From NCBI GenBank assembly GCA_003255065.1, contig QAOA01003702.1:5926-69925 (forward strand): 64,000 nucleotides of DNA, given 5' to 3'. Shown in pieces: positions 1 to 13,420 of this stretch; within the stretch, counting starts at the first letter, position 1; every line of letters starts with the position of its first letter. The DNA is from Cercis canadensis (Eukaryota; Streptophyta; Magnoliopsida; Fabales; Fabaceae). A model generated the notes under the pieces. The model worked only from the letters and a program-made list of their open reading frames with translations. It searched no databases and had not been told where the DNA came from. The translations under genes and the position numbers were made by a program.

Positions 1-526
1 AAAAAATGAGTTGAAGCCCAAAGTCAAGATGCATAAAGTACTTGAAATTCTCCATAATTAGATGCTCTTTGTGATTCCTTGGGTGCTTTAGCCCTTTTTT
101 CCATATTATTGACATCCCTTTACCTTTCCCCATTACAACCCTTTAAAAGTCCTTTTGATTTGTGTTATGCATGTGACATAGGTAGTGGAGACTGAGAAAG
201 TGAACAAGCTTATGGTAGTGTGATTTTGATAGGATGATTGGAGAGAAATACTTACCTTAGACACTTGAGAGAATTGAGAGCATTTATTTATCTTGTGAGA
301 GGCTATCTACTTTGACTCATTCCTATGAAATAAAATTGCCATGTTTTTTGTTCTTTAGTTGTCAAGAGATATTGTTCCATGAGTGTTGCTATTCTTTAAG
401 TTTGAATTGTTTTCTTACCTTAATCGTTGCATTCTTGATTTGATTGGAGAACTATTTTTCTTATTCTAGTTAGTTTGCTTCTTGTGATTTTGCCCAAGAG
501 TGCAAAAAGCTAAGTGTGGGGGAATT
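1..526 (+). mobile_element. 3' internal tail of an LTR retrotransposon (non-coding)
   Basis: This unique-looking, AT-rich stretch ends in a polypurine tract directly followed by an LTR start, so it is read as the part of a retrotransposon between the end of pol and the 3' LTR. No open frame of useful length crosses it and I recognise no integrase or other pol domain, so any coding part lies to the left of the window. Long untranslated tails before the 3' LTR are known in plant Ty3/gypsy elements of the Tat/Athila group, and the overall look fits that group. The lineage is an inference, because no protein domain is visible to confirm it. Confidence 0.7.
514..526 (+). promoter_or_regulatory. 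Polypurine tract (plus-strand priming site)
   Basis: The sequence GTGTGGGGGAATT stands immediately before TGATAAC. A G-rich purine run touching a 5'-TG is the standard polypurine tract and LTR boundary in retrotransposons. It primes plus-strand DNA synthesis during reverse transcription. The tract fixes the element's orientation as plus strand and identifies the LTR that follows as the 3' copy. Confidence 0.75.
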
Positions 527-1833
527 TGATAACACATTACTTTATACTATTTGTTTCCCTTATACTTAGTCTTTTAGTGTGTGCTTCTAGTGATTTTTAT
601 GGCTTTTAGACATGTTTTGTAGATTTGGACTTGTTGGTGCTTGTAGATTTTAATTGCTTAATTGTTAAATTCTGGCACTACTTACGTTTTTTACCATATC
701 TTTTGCTACAGATGTCCGATTGATGTGATTCCAGTTTCGTTGGAAAGCTGACAGAATATTCCACATTTCATATGCAGATCCCAGAAGCTGATTCTCGCGT
801 CTGGACAACTGAAATTCGCGTGCAAGCAGTCCAGATTTTCTGCTCCGCCCAGCATTGACTGATTCCTTTCCTTAGGGCTGCCTATTGGACCAGAGCATGT
901 TTATTTGGGCCAACATCTGCTTTTTGGGCCAGCACACATGACACTAGGGCTTGATCATGTTTTTACCATTAATAATTTAGGAAACTAGGTTTATTTTGTA
1001 ATTAGGAAACCATTAGGAAACCTAGAGGAGGCAGCCAGCTAGTATATATTCTCAAGTTGTTGAGGCAAAACATACACAATCAGAAGCGATACAAAATTCC
1101 TTGAGCTGCTGCTGCCTCCTTTGCTTAGTTCGTTTTTCCCCTTTGCTTTGTGTTCAAGTCTTCCATGGAAGGCTAAGTTCGTTTGTAATCAATTCAAGAG
1201 GAGCCAAACTTGACAATCCAGAGTTCCTGTGCTTCAACCGAATTTGATTTATTTTAATTTGAATTACTGCTTCTCCCCTTCTTCATGTGATTGAATGGTA
1301 CTTTGATTCCATGAGTTGTATGAATTTAAATCGGTTGATTAGATTCATAACAGTAATCAGATTGATAATCATACTTTAAAGGTCTTTAATATATGGTTAA
1401 CTTGGATAATTCGGTTATTAAATTAATCTGGATTTAGTGATATAGAGCGGTTGCCTAGAGTCTTAATTCCATGATTAATTGAATCCTGATTGGTAAATCA
1501 GTAGGAATTCTAAGTGTTATTGTTAGGGGTTCCAGGTAACACTTAACCAAAATTAAATCAGATCTAGGTTATCTTTAGTGAACAAGGATGGATTAAGGTT
1601 TGGTTGCCTACTTGAGTTGATTGCGATTTCTCTTATTTGATGAATTCAATTTACTGCTTTCTTAATTCTTAGTATATTGCATTCAACACAAAACCCCCCC
1701 TTATTCTATTCTTGCTTAAGTTCTTAAAAGATTAGTTGTTCTGGTGAATCCTTGGGAGACGACACTGGTTGCATCCTATACTACAAATTAGTTGCAATTA
1801 GTAGTTTAATTTTGTACGGTTCGGCACCCGTTA
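527..1833 (+). mobile_element. 3' LTR of the retrotransposon, abutting the satellite array
   Basis: The LTR begins TGATAAC right after the polypurine tract and is about 1307 bp long. A TATA-like element lies at about 1041-1050. The right part (about 1740-1833), with its GGGAGACGACACTGG segment and a final GGTTCGGCACCCGTTA, resembles the conserved end of plant gypsy-type LTRs. The last bases GTTA match the first four of GTTATCA, the reverse complement of the LTR start, so the end may lack about three bases; alternatively the element may end differently. Satellite sequence follows from about 1834. The 5' LTR is outside the window, so LTR divergence and target-site duplication cannot be examined. 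There is no long open frame. Confidence 0.72.
1041..1050 (+). promoter_or_regulatory. TATA-like element in the LTR
   Basis: The sequence AGTATATATT lies in the middle of the LTR, where the U3/R boundary is expected. A start site about 30 bases downstream (around 1070-1085) would be typical. In a 3' LTR this copy would drive transcription outward into the satellite rather than the element itself. This is a motif match only. Confidence 0.4.
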
Positions 1834-1889
1834 AGTACTGTTTCCTAGTAGGTCATTGAATCTAGCCCAGGACAATGTTTCGGTTCGTC

Positions 1890-4461
1890 CCTCTATCTGA
1901 CTCAGATATTTTTCTTTGGTTTCACTGTATCTAACCTGGGACCCTGTTTCGGTTCATCCCTGTATCTGACTCGGATATTTTTCCTAGGTTCCACGGTATC
2001 TGGACTGGGACCATGTTTCGGGTCATCCCTGTATCTGACGTAGATATTTTTCATTGGTTTCACTGTACTTGGGAAGGGACTGTTTCCTGGTGGGTCATTG
2101 TATCTGGCCCGTGATCCTGTTTCAGTTTGTCCCTCTATCTGACTCAGATATTTTTCTTGGGTTTCTCTGTAGTTTGGAAGGGATTGTTTCCCGGAGGGTC
2201 ATTGTATCTGGCCTGTGACCCTGTTTTGGGTCGTCCCTGTATCTGGCTCGGATATTTTTCTTTGGTTTCACTGTAGCTGACTTGGGACCCTGTTTCGGTT
2301 CTTCCTTGTATCTGACTCGGATATTTTTCTTAGGTTCCACTGTATCTGGACTGGGACCATGTTTCGGGTCGTCCCTGTATATGACTCCCATATTTTTCAT
2401 GGGTTTCACTATACTTGGGAAGGGACTGTTTCCTGGTGGGTCATTGTATCTGGCCCGTGTCCTTGTTTCGGTTCGTCCCTCTATCTGACTCAGATATTTT
2501 TCTTGGGTTTCTCTGTAGTTGGGAAGTGACTGCTTCCCGGCGGGTCATTTTATCTGGCCTGTGACCCAGTTTCGGGTCGTCCCTTTATCTAGCTTGGATA
2601 TTTTTCTTTGGTTTCACTGTATCTGACCTAGGACCCTGTTTCGGTTCGTCCTTGTATCTGACTCGGATATTTTTCGTTGGTTTCACTGTATTTGACCTGG
2701 GACCCTGTTTCGGTTCGTCCTTGTATCTGACTCGGATATTTTATTTGGTTTCACTGTATCTGACCTGGGACCCAGTTTTGGTTCATCCCTATATCTAACT
2801 CGGATATTTTTCTTGGGTTTCACTGTATTTGGGCAGGGGTTTTTTCCTAGAGGGTCAATGTATCTGGCCCGGGACCTTGTTTCAAGTCGTCCTTGTATCT
2901 GACTCGGATAATTTTCTTGGGTTTCACTGTATCTGGGAAGGCATTGTTTCCTGGTGGGTCATTGAATCTGGCCCGAGACCCTGTTTCGGTTCGTCCCTCT
3001 ATCTGACTCAGATATTTTTCTTTGGTTTCACTGTATCTGACTTGGGACCTTGTTTCGGTTCATCCTTGTATCTGACTTGGATATTTTTCTTTGGTTTCAC
3101 TGTATTTGACCTAGGACCCTATTTCGGTTCGTCCCTATATCTAACTCAGATATTTTTCTGGGGTTTCACTGTATTTGGGAAGGGGTTGTTTCCTAGAGGG
3201 TCAATGTATCTGTCCCGGGACCCTATTTTGAGTCGTCCCTGTATCTGTCTTTAACAATTTTCTTAGGTTCCATTGTTTCTGGGGAGGTACTGTTTCCTAG
3301 TGGGTCATTGAATCTAGCCCGGGACCCTGTTTCGGTTCGTCCCTCTATCTGACTCAGATTTTTTTCTTTGGTTTCACTGTATCTGACCTGGGACCCTGTT
3401 TCGGTTCATCCCTGTATCTGACTCGGATATTTTTCCTAGGTTCCACGGTATCTGGACTGGGACCATGTTTCGGGTCATCCCTGTATCTGACGTAGATATT
3501 TTTCATTGGTTTCACTGTACTTGGGAAGGGACTGTTTCCTGGTGGGTCATTGTATCTGGCCCGTGATCCTGTTTCAGTTTGTCCCTCTATCTGACTCAGA
3601 TATTTTTCTTGGGTTTCTCTGTAGTTTGGAAGGGATTGTTTCCCGGAGGGTCATTGTATCTGGCCTGTGACCCTGTTTTGGGTCGTCCCTGTATCTGGCT
3701 CGGATATTTTTCTTTGGTTTCACTGTATCTGACCTAGGACCCTGTTTCGGTTCGTCCTTGTATCTGACTCGGATATTTTTCGTTGGTTTCATTGTATTTG
3801 ACCTGGGACCCTGTTTCGGTTCGTCCTTGTATCTGACTCGGATATTTTATTTGGTTTCACTGTATCTGACCTAGGACCCAGTTTTGGTTCATCCCTATAT
3901 CTAACTCGGATATTTTTCTTGGGTTTCACTGTATTTGGGCAGGGGTTTTTTCCTAGAGGGTCAATGTATCTGGCCCGGGACCTTGTTTCAAGTCGTCCTT
4001 GTATCTGACTCGGATAATTTTCTTGGGTTTCACTGTATCTGGGAAGGCATTGTTTCCTGGTGGGTCATTGAATCTGGCCCGAGACCCTGTTTCGGTTCGT
4101 CCCTCTATCTGACTCAGATATTTTTCTTTGGTTTCACTGTATCTGACTTGGGACCCTGTTTCGGTTCATCCTTGTATCTGACTTGATATTTTTCTTTGGT
4201 TTCACTGTATTTGACCTAGGACCCTATTTCGGTTCGTCCCTATATCTAACTCAGATATTTTTCTGGGGTTTCACTGTATTTGGGAAGGGGTTGTTTCCTA
4301 GAGGGTCAATGTATCTGTCCCGGGACCCTATTTTGAGTCGTCCCTGTATCTGTCTTTAACAATTTTCTTAGGTTCCACTGTTTCTGGGGAGGTACTGTTT
4401 CCTAGTGGGTCATTGAATCTAGCCCGGGACCCTGTTTCGGTTCGTCCCTCTATCTGACTCA
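1890..4461 (+). repeat. Overlapping duplicated segments at the start of the array
   Basis: Two long matches overlap here. About 1890-2272 recurs at about 3342-3724 (offset 1452), sharing rare variants such as ACGTAGATATTTTTCATTGG. About 2600-3355 recurs at about 3706-4461 (offset 1106, becoming 1105 after a 1-bp deletion near 4174), sharing the variants TTTTTCGTTGG and TCTTTAACAATTTTC. The second copy joins the two matched pieces while the first has extra monomers between them, as unequal exchange or an internal deletion would produce. Boundaries are by eye. Confidence 0.75.
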
Positions 4462-7400
4462 GATATTTTTCTTGGGTTTCTCTGTAGTTGGGAAGAGACT
4501 GTTTCCCGGTGGGTCATTGTATCTGGCCCGTGACCCTGTTTCGATTCGTCCTTTTATCTCACCTGTATATTTTTCTTGGGTTTCTATGTAGTTAGGAATA
4601 GACTGTTTCCCGGTGGGTCATTGTATCTGGCCTGTGACCCTGTTTCGGTTCGTCCCTGTATCTGACTCGGATAATTTTCTAGGGTTTCACTGTATTTGGG
4701 AAGGGACTGTTTCCTGGTAGGTCATTGTATCTGGCCCGTGACCCTGTTTCGATTCGTCCTTGTATCTCACCCGCATATTTTTATTAGGTTTCTCTGTAGT
4801 TGGGAAGGGAATGTTTCCTGGTGGGTCATTGTATCTGGCCTATGACACTGTTTCTGGTCGTCCCTGTATCTAGCTCGATATTTTTCTTTGGTTTCACTGT
4901 ATCTGACCTGAGACCCTCTTTCTGTTTGTTCTTGTATCTAACTCTAATATTTTTCTTGGGTTTCACTGTATTTGGGAAGGGATTGTTTCCTAGAGGGTCA
5001 ATGTATCTGTCCCGGGACCCTGTTTCAAGTCGTCCCTGTATTTGACTCGGATAATTTTCTTGGATTTCACTTTACCTGGAAAGGTACTATTTCTTGGTGG
5101 GTTATTGAATCTGGCCCGGGACCCTGTTTCGGTTCGTCCCTCAACTGACTCAGATATTTTTCTTTGGTTTCACAATATCTGACCTGGGACACTGTTTCGG
5201 TTCGTCCCTATATCTGACTCGGATATTTTTCTTGGGTTTCACTGTATTTGGGAAGGGACTATTTCCTCGTGGGTCATTGTATCTGGCCCGTGATCCTGTT
5301 TCGGTTTCTCTGTAGTTGGGAAGGGACTGTTTCCCTGAGGGTCATTGTATCTGGCCTGTGACCCTGTTTTGGGTCGTCCCTGTATCTGGCTCGGATATTT
5401 TTCTTTGGTTTCACTGTAGCTGACTTTGGACGCTGTTTCGGTTCTTCCTTGTATCTGACTCGAATATTTTTCTTTGGTTTCACTGTATCTGACCTGGTAC
5501 CCTATTTTGGTTCGTCCTTATATCTAAGACGGATATTTTTCTTGGGTTTCACTGTATTTGACCTGGGACCCTGTTTCGGTTCGTCCCTATATCTAACTCG
5601 GATAATTTTCTTGGGTTTCACTGTATTTGGGAAGGGGTGTTTTCCTAGAGGGTCAATTTATCTAGCCCGGGACCCTGTTTCGAGTCGTCCCTGTATCTGA
5701 CTCGGATATTTTTCTTAGGTTTCACTGTATCTGGGAAGGTTCTGTTTCCTGGTGGGTCATTGAATCTGGCCCGAGACCCTGTTTCGGTTCGTCCCTCTAT
5801 CTGACTCAGATATTTTTCTTTGGTTTCACTGTATCTGACTTGGGACCCTGTTTCTGTTCGTCCTTGTATCTGACTTGGATATTTTTCTTTGGTTTCACTG
5901 TATCTGACCTAGGACCCTATTTCGGTTCGTCCCCATATCTAACTCAGATATTTTTCTTGGGTTTCACTGTATTTGGGAAGGGGTTGTTTCCTAAAGGGTC
6001 AATGTATCTGTCCCGGGACCCTATTTTGAGTCGTCCCTGTATCTGTCTTTAACAATTTTCTTAGGTTCCACTGTTTCTGGGGAGGTACTGTTTCCTAGTG
6101 GGTCATTGAATCTAGCCCGGGACCCTGTTTCTGTTCGTCCCTCTATCTGACTCAGATATTTTTATTTTGTTTCACTGTATCTGACCTGGGACCCTGTTTC
6201 GGTTCGTCCCTGTATCTGACTAGGATATTTTTCTTATGTTCCACCGTATCAGACTGGGACCATGTTTCGGGTCGACCCTTTATCTGACTTGGATATTTTT
6301 CATGGGTTTCACTGTACTTAGAAAGGGACTATTTCCTGGTGGGTCATTGTATCTGGCCCGTGACCCTGTTTCGGTTCGTCCCTCTATCTGACTCAGATAT
6401 TTTTCTTGGGTTTCTCTGTAGTTGGGAAGATATTGTTTCCCGGTGGGTCATTGTATCTGGCCCGTGACCCTGTTTCGATTCGTCCTTTTATCTCACCTGT
6501 ATATTTTTCTTGGGTTTCTATGTAGTTAGGAAGAGACTGTTTCCCAGTGGGTCATTGTATCTGGCCTGTGACCCTGTTTCGGTTCGTCCCTGTATCTGGC
6601 TCGGATATTTTTTTTTGATTTCACTGTATCTGACCTGGGACCCTGTTTTGGTTCGTCCTTGTATTTGACTCGGATATTTTTCTTTGGTTTCAGTGTATCT
6701 AACCTAGGACCCTGTTTCGGTTCGTCCCTGTATCTGACTCAGAAATTTTTCAAGGGTTTCACTGTATTTGGGAAGGGACTGTTTCCTGGTAGGTCATTGT
6801 ATCTGGCCCGTGACCCTGTTTCGATTCGTCCTTGTATCTCACCCGCATATTTTTATTAGGTTTCTCTGTAGTTGGGAAGGGAATATTTCCTGGTGGGTCA
6901 TTGTATCTGGCCTATGACACTGTTTCTGGTCGTCCCTGTATCTAGTTCCGATATTTTTCTTTGGTTTCACTGTATCTGACCTGAGACCCTATTTCTGTTT
7001 GTTCTTGTATCTAACTCTGATATTTTTCTTGGGTTTCACTGTATTTCGGAAGGGATTGATTCCTAGAGGGTCAATGTATCTGTCCCGAGACCCTGTTTCG
7101 AGTCGTCCCTGTATTTGACTCGGATAATTTTCTTGGGTTTCACTTTACCTGGAAAGGTACTGTTTCTTGGTGGGTTATTGAATCTAGCCCGGGACCCTGT
7201 TTCGGTTCGTCCCTCAACTGACTCAGATATTTTTCTTTGGTTTCACTATATCTAACCTGGGACACTGTTTCGGTTCGTCCCTGTATCTTACTCGGATATT
7301 TTTCTTGGGTTTCACTGTATTTGGGAAGGGACTATTTCCTCGTGGGTTATTGTATCTGGCCCGTGACCCTGTTTCGATTCGTCCTTGTATCTCACCCGTA

Positions 7401-10400
7401 TATTTTTCTTGGGTTTCCCTGTAGTTGCGAAGGGACTGTTTCCCGATGGGTCATTTTATCTGGCCTGTGACCCTGTTTCGGGTCGTCCCTGTATCTAGCT
7501 CGGATATTTTTTTTTGGTTTCACTGTATCTGATCTGGGACCCTGTTTCGATTCGTCCTTGTATCTGACTTGGATATTTTTCATTGGTATCACTGTATCTG
7601 ACCTGGGACCCTGTTTCGGTTCGTCCCTATATCTAACTCGGATATTTTTCTTGGGTTTCATTGTGTTTGGGAAGGGGTTTTTTCCTAGAGGGTAAATGTA
7701 TCTGGCCCGAGACTCAATTTCGAGTCGTCCCTGTATGTGACTCTGACAATTTTCTTGGGTTCCATTATTTCTGGGGAGGTACTGTTTCCTAGTAGGTCAT
7801 TGAATCTAGCCCGGGACGCTGTTTCGTTTCGTCCGTGTATCTGACTCGAATATTTTTTTTAGGTTCCACTGTATCTGGACTGGGACCATGTTTCGGGTCG
7901 TCCCTGTATCTGACTTAGATAATTTTCATTGGTTTCACTGTACTTGGGAAGGGACTGTTTCCTGGTGGGTCATTGTATCTGGCCCGTGTCCCTGTTTCGG
8001 TTCGTCCCTCTATCTAACTCAGATATTTTCTTTGGTTTCACTGTATATGACCTGGGACCCTGTTTCGGTTCATCCCTTTATTTGACTCAGATATTTTTCT
8101 TTGGTTTCACTGTATCTGACCTGGGACCCTATTTCGGTTCGTCCTTGTATCTGAATCGGATATTTTTCTTTGGTTTCACTATATCTGACCTGGGGCCCTG
8201 TGTCGGTTCGTCCCTATATCTAACTTGGATATTTTTCTTGGGTTTCACTTTATTTGGGAAGGGGTTGTTTCCTAGAGGGTCAATGTATCTGGCCCGAGAC
8301 TCTATTTCGAGTCGTCCCTGTGTTTGACTCTGACAATTTTCTTGGGTTCCATTGTTTCTGGGGAGGTTATGTTTCCTAGTAGGTCATTGAATCTAGCCTG
8401 GGACGCTGTTTCGGTTCGTTTCTCTATCTGACTCAGATATTTTTCTTTGGTTTCACTGTATCTGGCCTGGGACCCTGTTTCGGTTCGTCCCTGTATCTGA
8501 CTCAGATATTTTTCTTAGGTTCCACTGTATCTGGACTAGGACCATGTTTCGGGTCGTCCCTGTATCTGACTTAGATATTTTTCATTGGTTTCACTGTACT
8601 TGGGAAGGGACTGTTTCCTGGAGGGTCATCGTATCTGGCCCGTGACCCTGTTTCGATTCGTCTCTCTATCTGACTCAGATATTTTTCTTGGGTTTCTCTG
8701 TAGTTGGGAAGGGACTTTTTCCCGGTGGGTCATTGTATCTGGCCTGCGACCCTGTTTCGGGTCGTCCCTGTTTCTAGCTCGGATATTTTTCTTTGGTTTC
8801 ACTGTATCTGATTTGGGACCCTATTTCGGTTCGTCCTTGTATCTGACTTGGATATTTTTCTTTGGTTTCACTGTATTTGACCTGGGACCCTGTTTCGGCT
8901 CGTCCCTATATCTAACTCGGATATTTTTCTTGGGTTTCATTGTGTTTGGGAAGGGGTTTTTTCCTAGAGGGTCAATGTATCTGGCCCGGGACGCTGTTTC
9001 CAGTCGTCCCTGTATCTAACTCAGATAATTTTCTTGGGTTTCACTGCATCTGGGAATGTACTGTTTCCTGGTGGGTCATTGAACCAGTCCCGGCACCCTG
9101 TTTAGGTCCATCCCTTTATCTGACTCAGATATTTTTCTTTGGTTTCACTGTATCTGAGCTTGGACCCTGTTTCGGTTCGTCCTTGTATCTGACTCGGATA
9201 TTTTTCTTTGGTTTCACTGTATCTGGCCTGGGACCATGTTTCGGGTCGCCCCTGTATCCGACTCGGATATTTTTCATGGGTTTCACTGTACTTGGGAAGG
9301 GACTGTTTTCTGGTGGGTCATTGTATCTGGCCCGTGTCCCTGTTTCGGTTCGTCCCTCTATCTGACTCAGATATTTTTCTTGGGTTTCTCTGTAGTTGGG
9401 AAGGGACTGCTTCCCGGCGGGTCATTTTATCTGGCCTGTGACCATGTTTCGGGTCGTCTTTTTATCTAGCTCGGATATTTTTCTTTGGTTTCACTGTATC
9501 TGACCTAGGACCCTGTTTCGGTTCGTCCTTGTATCTGACTCGGATATTTTTCGTTGGTTTCACTGTATTTGACCTGGGACCCTGTTTCGGTTCGTCCTTG
9601 TATCTGACTCGGATATTTTATTTGGTTTCACTGTATCTGGCCTGGGACCCAGATTTGGTTCGTCCCTATATCTAACTCGGATATTTTTCTTGGGTTTCAC
9701 TGTATTTGGGCAGGGGTTTTTTCCTAGAGGGTCAATGTATCTGGCCCGGGACCTTGTTTCAAGTCGTCCTTGTATCTGACTCGGATAATTTTCTTGGGTT
9801 TCACTGTATCTGGGAAGGCATTATTTCCTGGTGGGTCATTGAATCTGGCCCGAGACCCTGTTTCGGTTCGTCCCTCAATCTGACTCAGATATTTTTCTTT
9901 GGTTTCACTGTATCTGACCTGGGACCCTGTTTCGGTTCATCCCTCTATTTGACTCAGATATTTTTCTTTGGTTTCACTGTATCTGACCTGGGACCCTATT
10001 TTGGTTCGTCCTTGTATCTGAATCGGATATTTTTCTTTGGTTTCACTGTATTTGACTTGGGACCCTGTGTCGGTTCGTCCCTATATGTAACTTGGATATT
10101 TTTCTTTGGTTTCACGTTATTTGGGAAGGGGTTGTTTCCTAGAGGGTCAATGTATCTGGCCCGAGACTCTATTTCGAGTCGTCCCTGTATTTGACTCTGA
10201 CAATTTTCTTGGGTTCCATTGTTTCTGGGGAGGTACTGTTTTCTAGTTGGTCATTGAATCTAGCCCGGGACGCTGTTTCGGTTCGTTTCTCTATCTGACT
10301 CAGATATTTTTCCTTGGTTTCACTGTATCTGGCCTGGGACCCTGTTTCGGTTCGTCCCTGTATCTGACTCGAATATTTTTCTTAGGTTCCACTGTATCTG

Positions 10401-12569
10401 GACTGGGACCATGTTTCGGGTAGTCCCTGTATCTGACTTAGATATTTTTCATCGGTTTCACTGTACTTGGGAAGGGACTGTTTCCTGGAGTGTCATTGTA
10501 TCTTGCTCGTGACCCTGTTTCGATTCGTCCCTCTATCTGACTCAGATATTTTTCTTGGGTTTCTCTGTAGTTGGGAAGGGACTTTTTCCCGGTGGGTCAT
10601 TGTATTTGGCCTGCGACCCTGTTTCGGGTCGTCCCTGTATCTAGCTCAGATATTTTTCTTGGGTTTCACTGCATCTGGGAAGGTACTGTTTCCTGGTGGG
10701 TCATTGAATCTGTCCCGGGACCCTGTTTCGGTCCATCCCTTTATCTGACTCAGATATTTTTCTTTGGTTTCACTGTATCTGACCTTGGACCCTTTTTCGG
10801 TTCGTCCTTGTATCTGACTCGGATATTTTTCCTTGGTTTCACTGTATTTGACCTGAGACCCTGTTTCGGTTCGTCCTTGTATCTGACTCGGATATTTTTC
10901 TTTGGTTTCATTGTATCTGGACAGGGACCATGTTTCGGGTCGCCCCTGTATCCGACTCGGATATTTGTCATGGGTTTCACTGTACTTGGGAAGGGACTGT
11001 TTCCTGGTGGGTCATTGTATCTGGCCCGTGTCCCTGTTTCGATTCGTTCCTCTATCTGACTCAGATATTTTTCTTGGGTTTCTCTGTAGTTGGGAAGTGA
11101 CTGGTTCCCGGCGGGTCATTTTATCTGGCTTGTGACCCTGTTTCGGGTCGTCCCTTTATCTAGGTCGGACATTTTTCTTTGGTTTCACTGTATCTGACCT
11201 AGGACCCTGTTTCGGTTCGTCCTTATATCTGACTCGTATATTTTTCTTTGGTTTCACTGTTTCTGACCTGGGACCGAGTTTTGGTTCGTCCCTATATCTA
11301 ACTCGGATATTTTTCTTAGGTTTCACTGTATTTGGGAAGGGGTTTTTTCCTAGAGAGTCAATGTATCTGGCCCGGGACCTTGTTTCGAGTCGTCCTTGTA
11401 TCTGACTCGGATAATTTTCTTGGGTTTCACTGTATCGGGGAAGGCACTGTTTCCTGGTGGGTCATTGAATTTGGCTCGAGACCCTGTTTCGGTCCATCCC
11501 TTTATCTGACTCGGATATTTTTCTTTGGTTTCACTGTATCTGACATGGGACCCTGTTTCGGTTCGTCCCTATATCTAACTCGGATTATTTTCTTGGGTTT
11601 CACTGTATTTGGGAAGGGGTTTTTTCCTAGAGGGTAAATGTATCTGGCCCGGGACCCTGTTTCGAGTCGTCCCTGTATCTGACTCAGATAATTTTCTTGG
11701 GTTTCACTGTATCTAGGAAGGTACTGTTTCCTGGTGGGTCATTGAATCTGGCCCGAGACCCTGTTTCGGTTCGTACCTCTTTCTGACTCAGATATTTTTC
11801 TTGGATTTCTCTGTAGTTAGGAAGGGACTGTTTCCCGGTGGGTCATTGTATCTGGCCTGTGACCTTGTGTCGGGTCGTCCCTGTATCTGGCTTAGATATT
11901 TTTCTTTGGTTTCACTGTATCTGACCTGGGACCCTATTTCAGTTCGTCCTTATATCTGACTCGGATATTTTTCTTTGGTTTCACTGTATCTGGACTGGGA
12001 CCATGTTTCGGGTCGTCCCTGTATATGTCTCGGATATTTTTCATGGGTTTCACTGTACTTGAGAAGGGACTGTTTCCTGCTGGGTCATTGTATCTGGCCC
12101 GTGACCCTGTTTCGATTCGTGCTTATATCTCACCCGTATATTTTTCTTGGGTTTATCTGTAGTTGGGAAGGGACTGTTTCCCGGTGGGTCATTGTATCTG
12201 GGCTGTCACCTTGTTTCGGTTCGTCCTTGTATCTGACTCGGATATTTTTCTTTGGTTTAACTGTATTTGGCCTGGGACCATGTTTCGGGTCGTCCCTGTG
12301 TCTGACTCAGATATTTTTCATGGGTTTCAATGTACTTGGGAAGGGACTGTTTCCTGTGCGGTCAATGTATCTGGCCTGTGACACTGTTTCAGTTCGTCCC
12401 TCTATCTGACTCAGATATTTTTCTTGGGTTTCTCTGTAGTAGGAAAGAGACTGTTTCCCGGTGGGTCATTGTATCTGTCCTGTGACCCTGTTTCGGGTCA
12501 TCCCTGTATCTGGCTCGGACATTTTTCTTTGGTTTCACTGTATCTGACCTGGGACCTCATTTGAGTTCT

Positions 12570-13420
12570 TCCTTGTATCTGACTCGGATATTTTTCTTTG
12601 GTTTCACTGTATCTGGACTGGGACCATGTTTCGGGTCGTCCCTGTATATGACTCGGATATTTTTCATGGGTTTCACTGTACTTGAGAAGGGACTGTTTCC
12701 TGCTGGGTCATTGTATCTAGCCCGTGACCCTGTTTCGATTCGTGCTTATATCTCACCCGTATATTTTTCTTGGGTTTCTCTGTAGTTGGGAATGGACTGT
12801 TTCCCGGTGGGTCATTGTATCTGGCCTGTGACCCTGTTTCGGGTCGTCCCTGTATCTGGCTCGGATATTTTTCCTTGGTTTCACTGTATCTGACCTGGGA
12901 CCCTGTTTCGGTTCGTCCTTGTTTCTGACTCGGATATTTTTCTTTGATTTCACTGTATCTGGACTGGGACCATGTTTCGGGTCGCCCCTGTATCCGACTC
13001 GGATATTTTTCATGGGTTTCACTGTACTTGGGAAGGGACTGTTTCCTGCTGGTCATTGTATCTGGCCCGTGACCCTGTTTCGATTCGTTCTTGTATCTTA
13101 CCCGTATATTTTTCTTGGGTTTATCTGTAGTTGGGAAGGGACTGTTTCCCGGTGGGTCATTGTATCTGGGCTGTCACCTTGTTTCGGGTCGTCCCTATAT
13201 CTGGCTCGGATATTTTTCCTTGGTTTCACTGTATCTGACCTGGGACCCTGTTTCGGCTCGTCCTTGTTTCTGACTCGGATATTTTTCTTTGATTTCACTG
13301 TATCTGGACTGGGACCATGTTTCGGGTCGCCCCTGTATCCGACTCGGATATTTTTCATGGGTTTCACTGTACTTGGGAAGGGACTGTTTCCTGGTGGGTC
13401 ATTGTATCTGGCCCGTGTCC
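12570..13420 (+). repeat. 345/346-bp higher-order unit in about 2.5 tandem copies
   Basis: The run beginning TCCTTGTWTCTGACTCGG starts at 12570, 12916 and 13261. Each copy then carries the same order: a short monomer with GGACTGGGACCATG, a long monomer with CATGGGTTTCACTGTACTTG, a long monomer with the CCCGG variant of module C, and a short monomer. Two long plus two short monomers give 346 bp, and the 345-bp spacing is explained by a 1-bp deletion (TGCTGGTCATTG) near 13050. The third copy diverges after about 13420. Confidence 0.75.

Noticed and set aside
1-526. Possible remaining pol or other coding sequence left of the LTR
   Set aside because: No useful open frame is present and no integrase or reverse transcriptase motif could be recognised. 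It looks like untranslated tail.
1690-1700. C-run at 1694-1700 as a second polypurine tract on the minus strand
   Set aside because: It lies inside the LTR and is not followed on the minus strand by an LTR start. The real tract is at 514-526.
4676-4690. Telomere-like TCTAGGGTTTCAC
   Set aside because: A single chance variant of the usual TTGGGTTTCAC segment. There is no tandem TTTAGGG run anywhere in the window.
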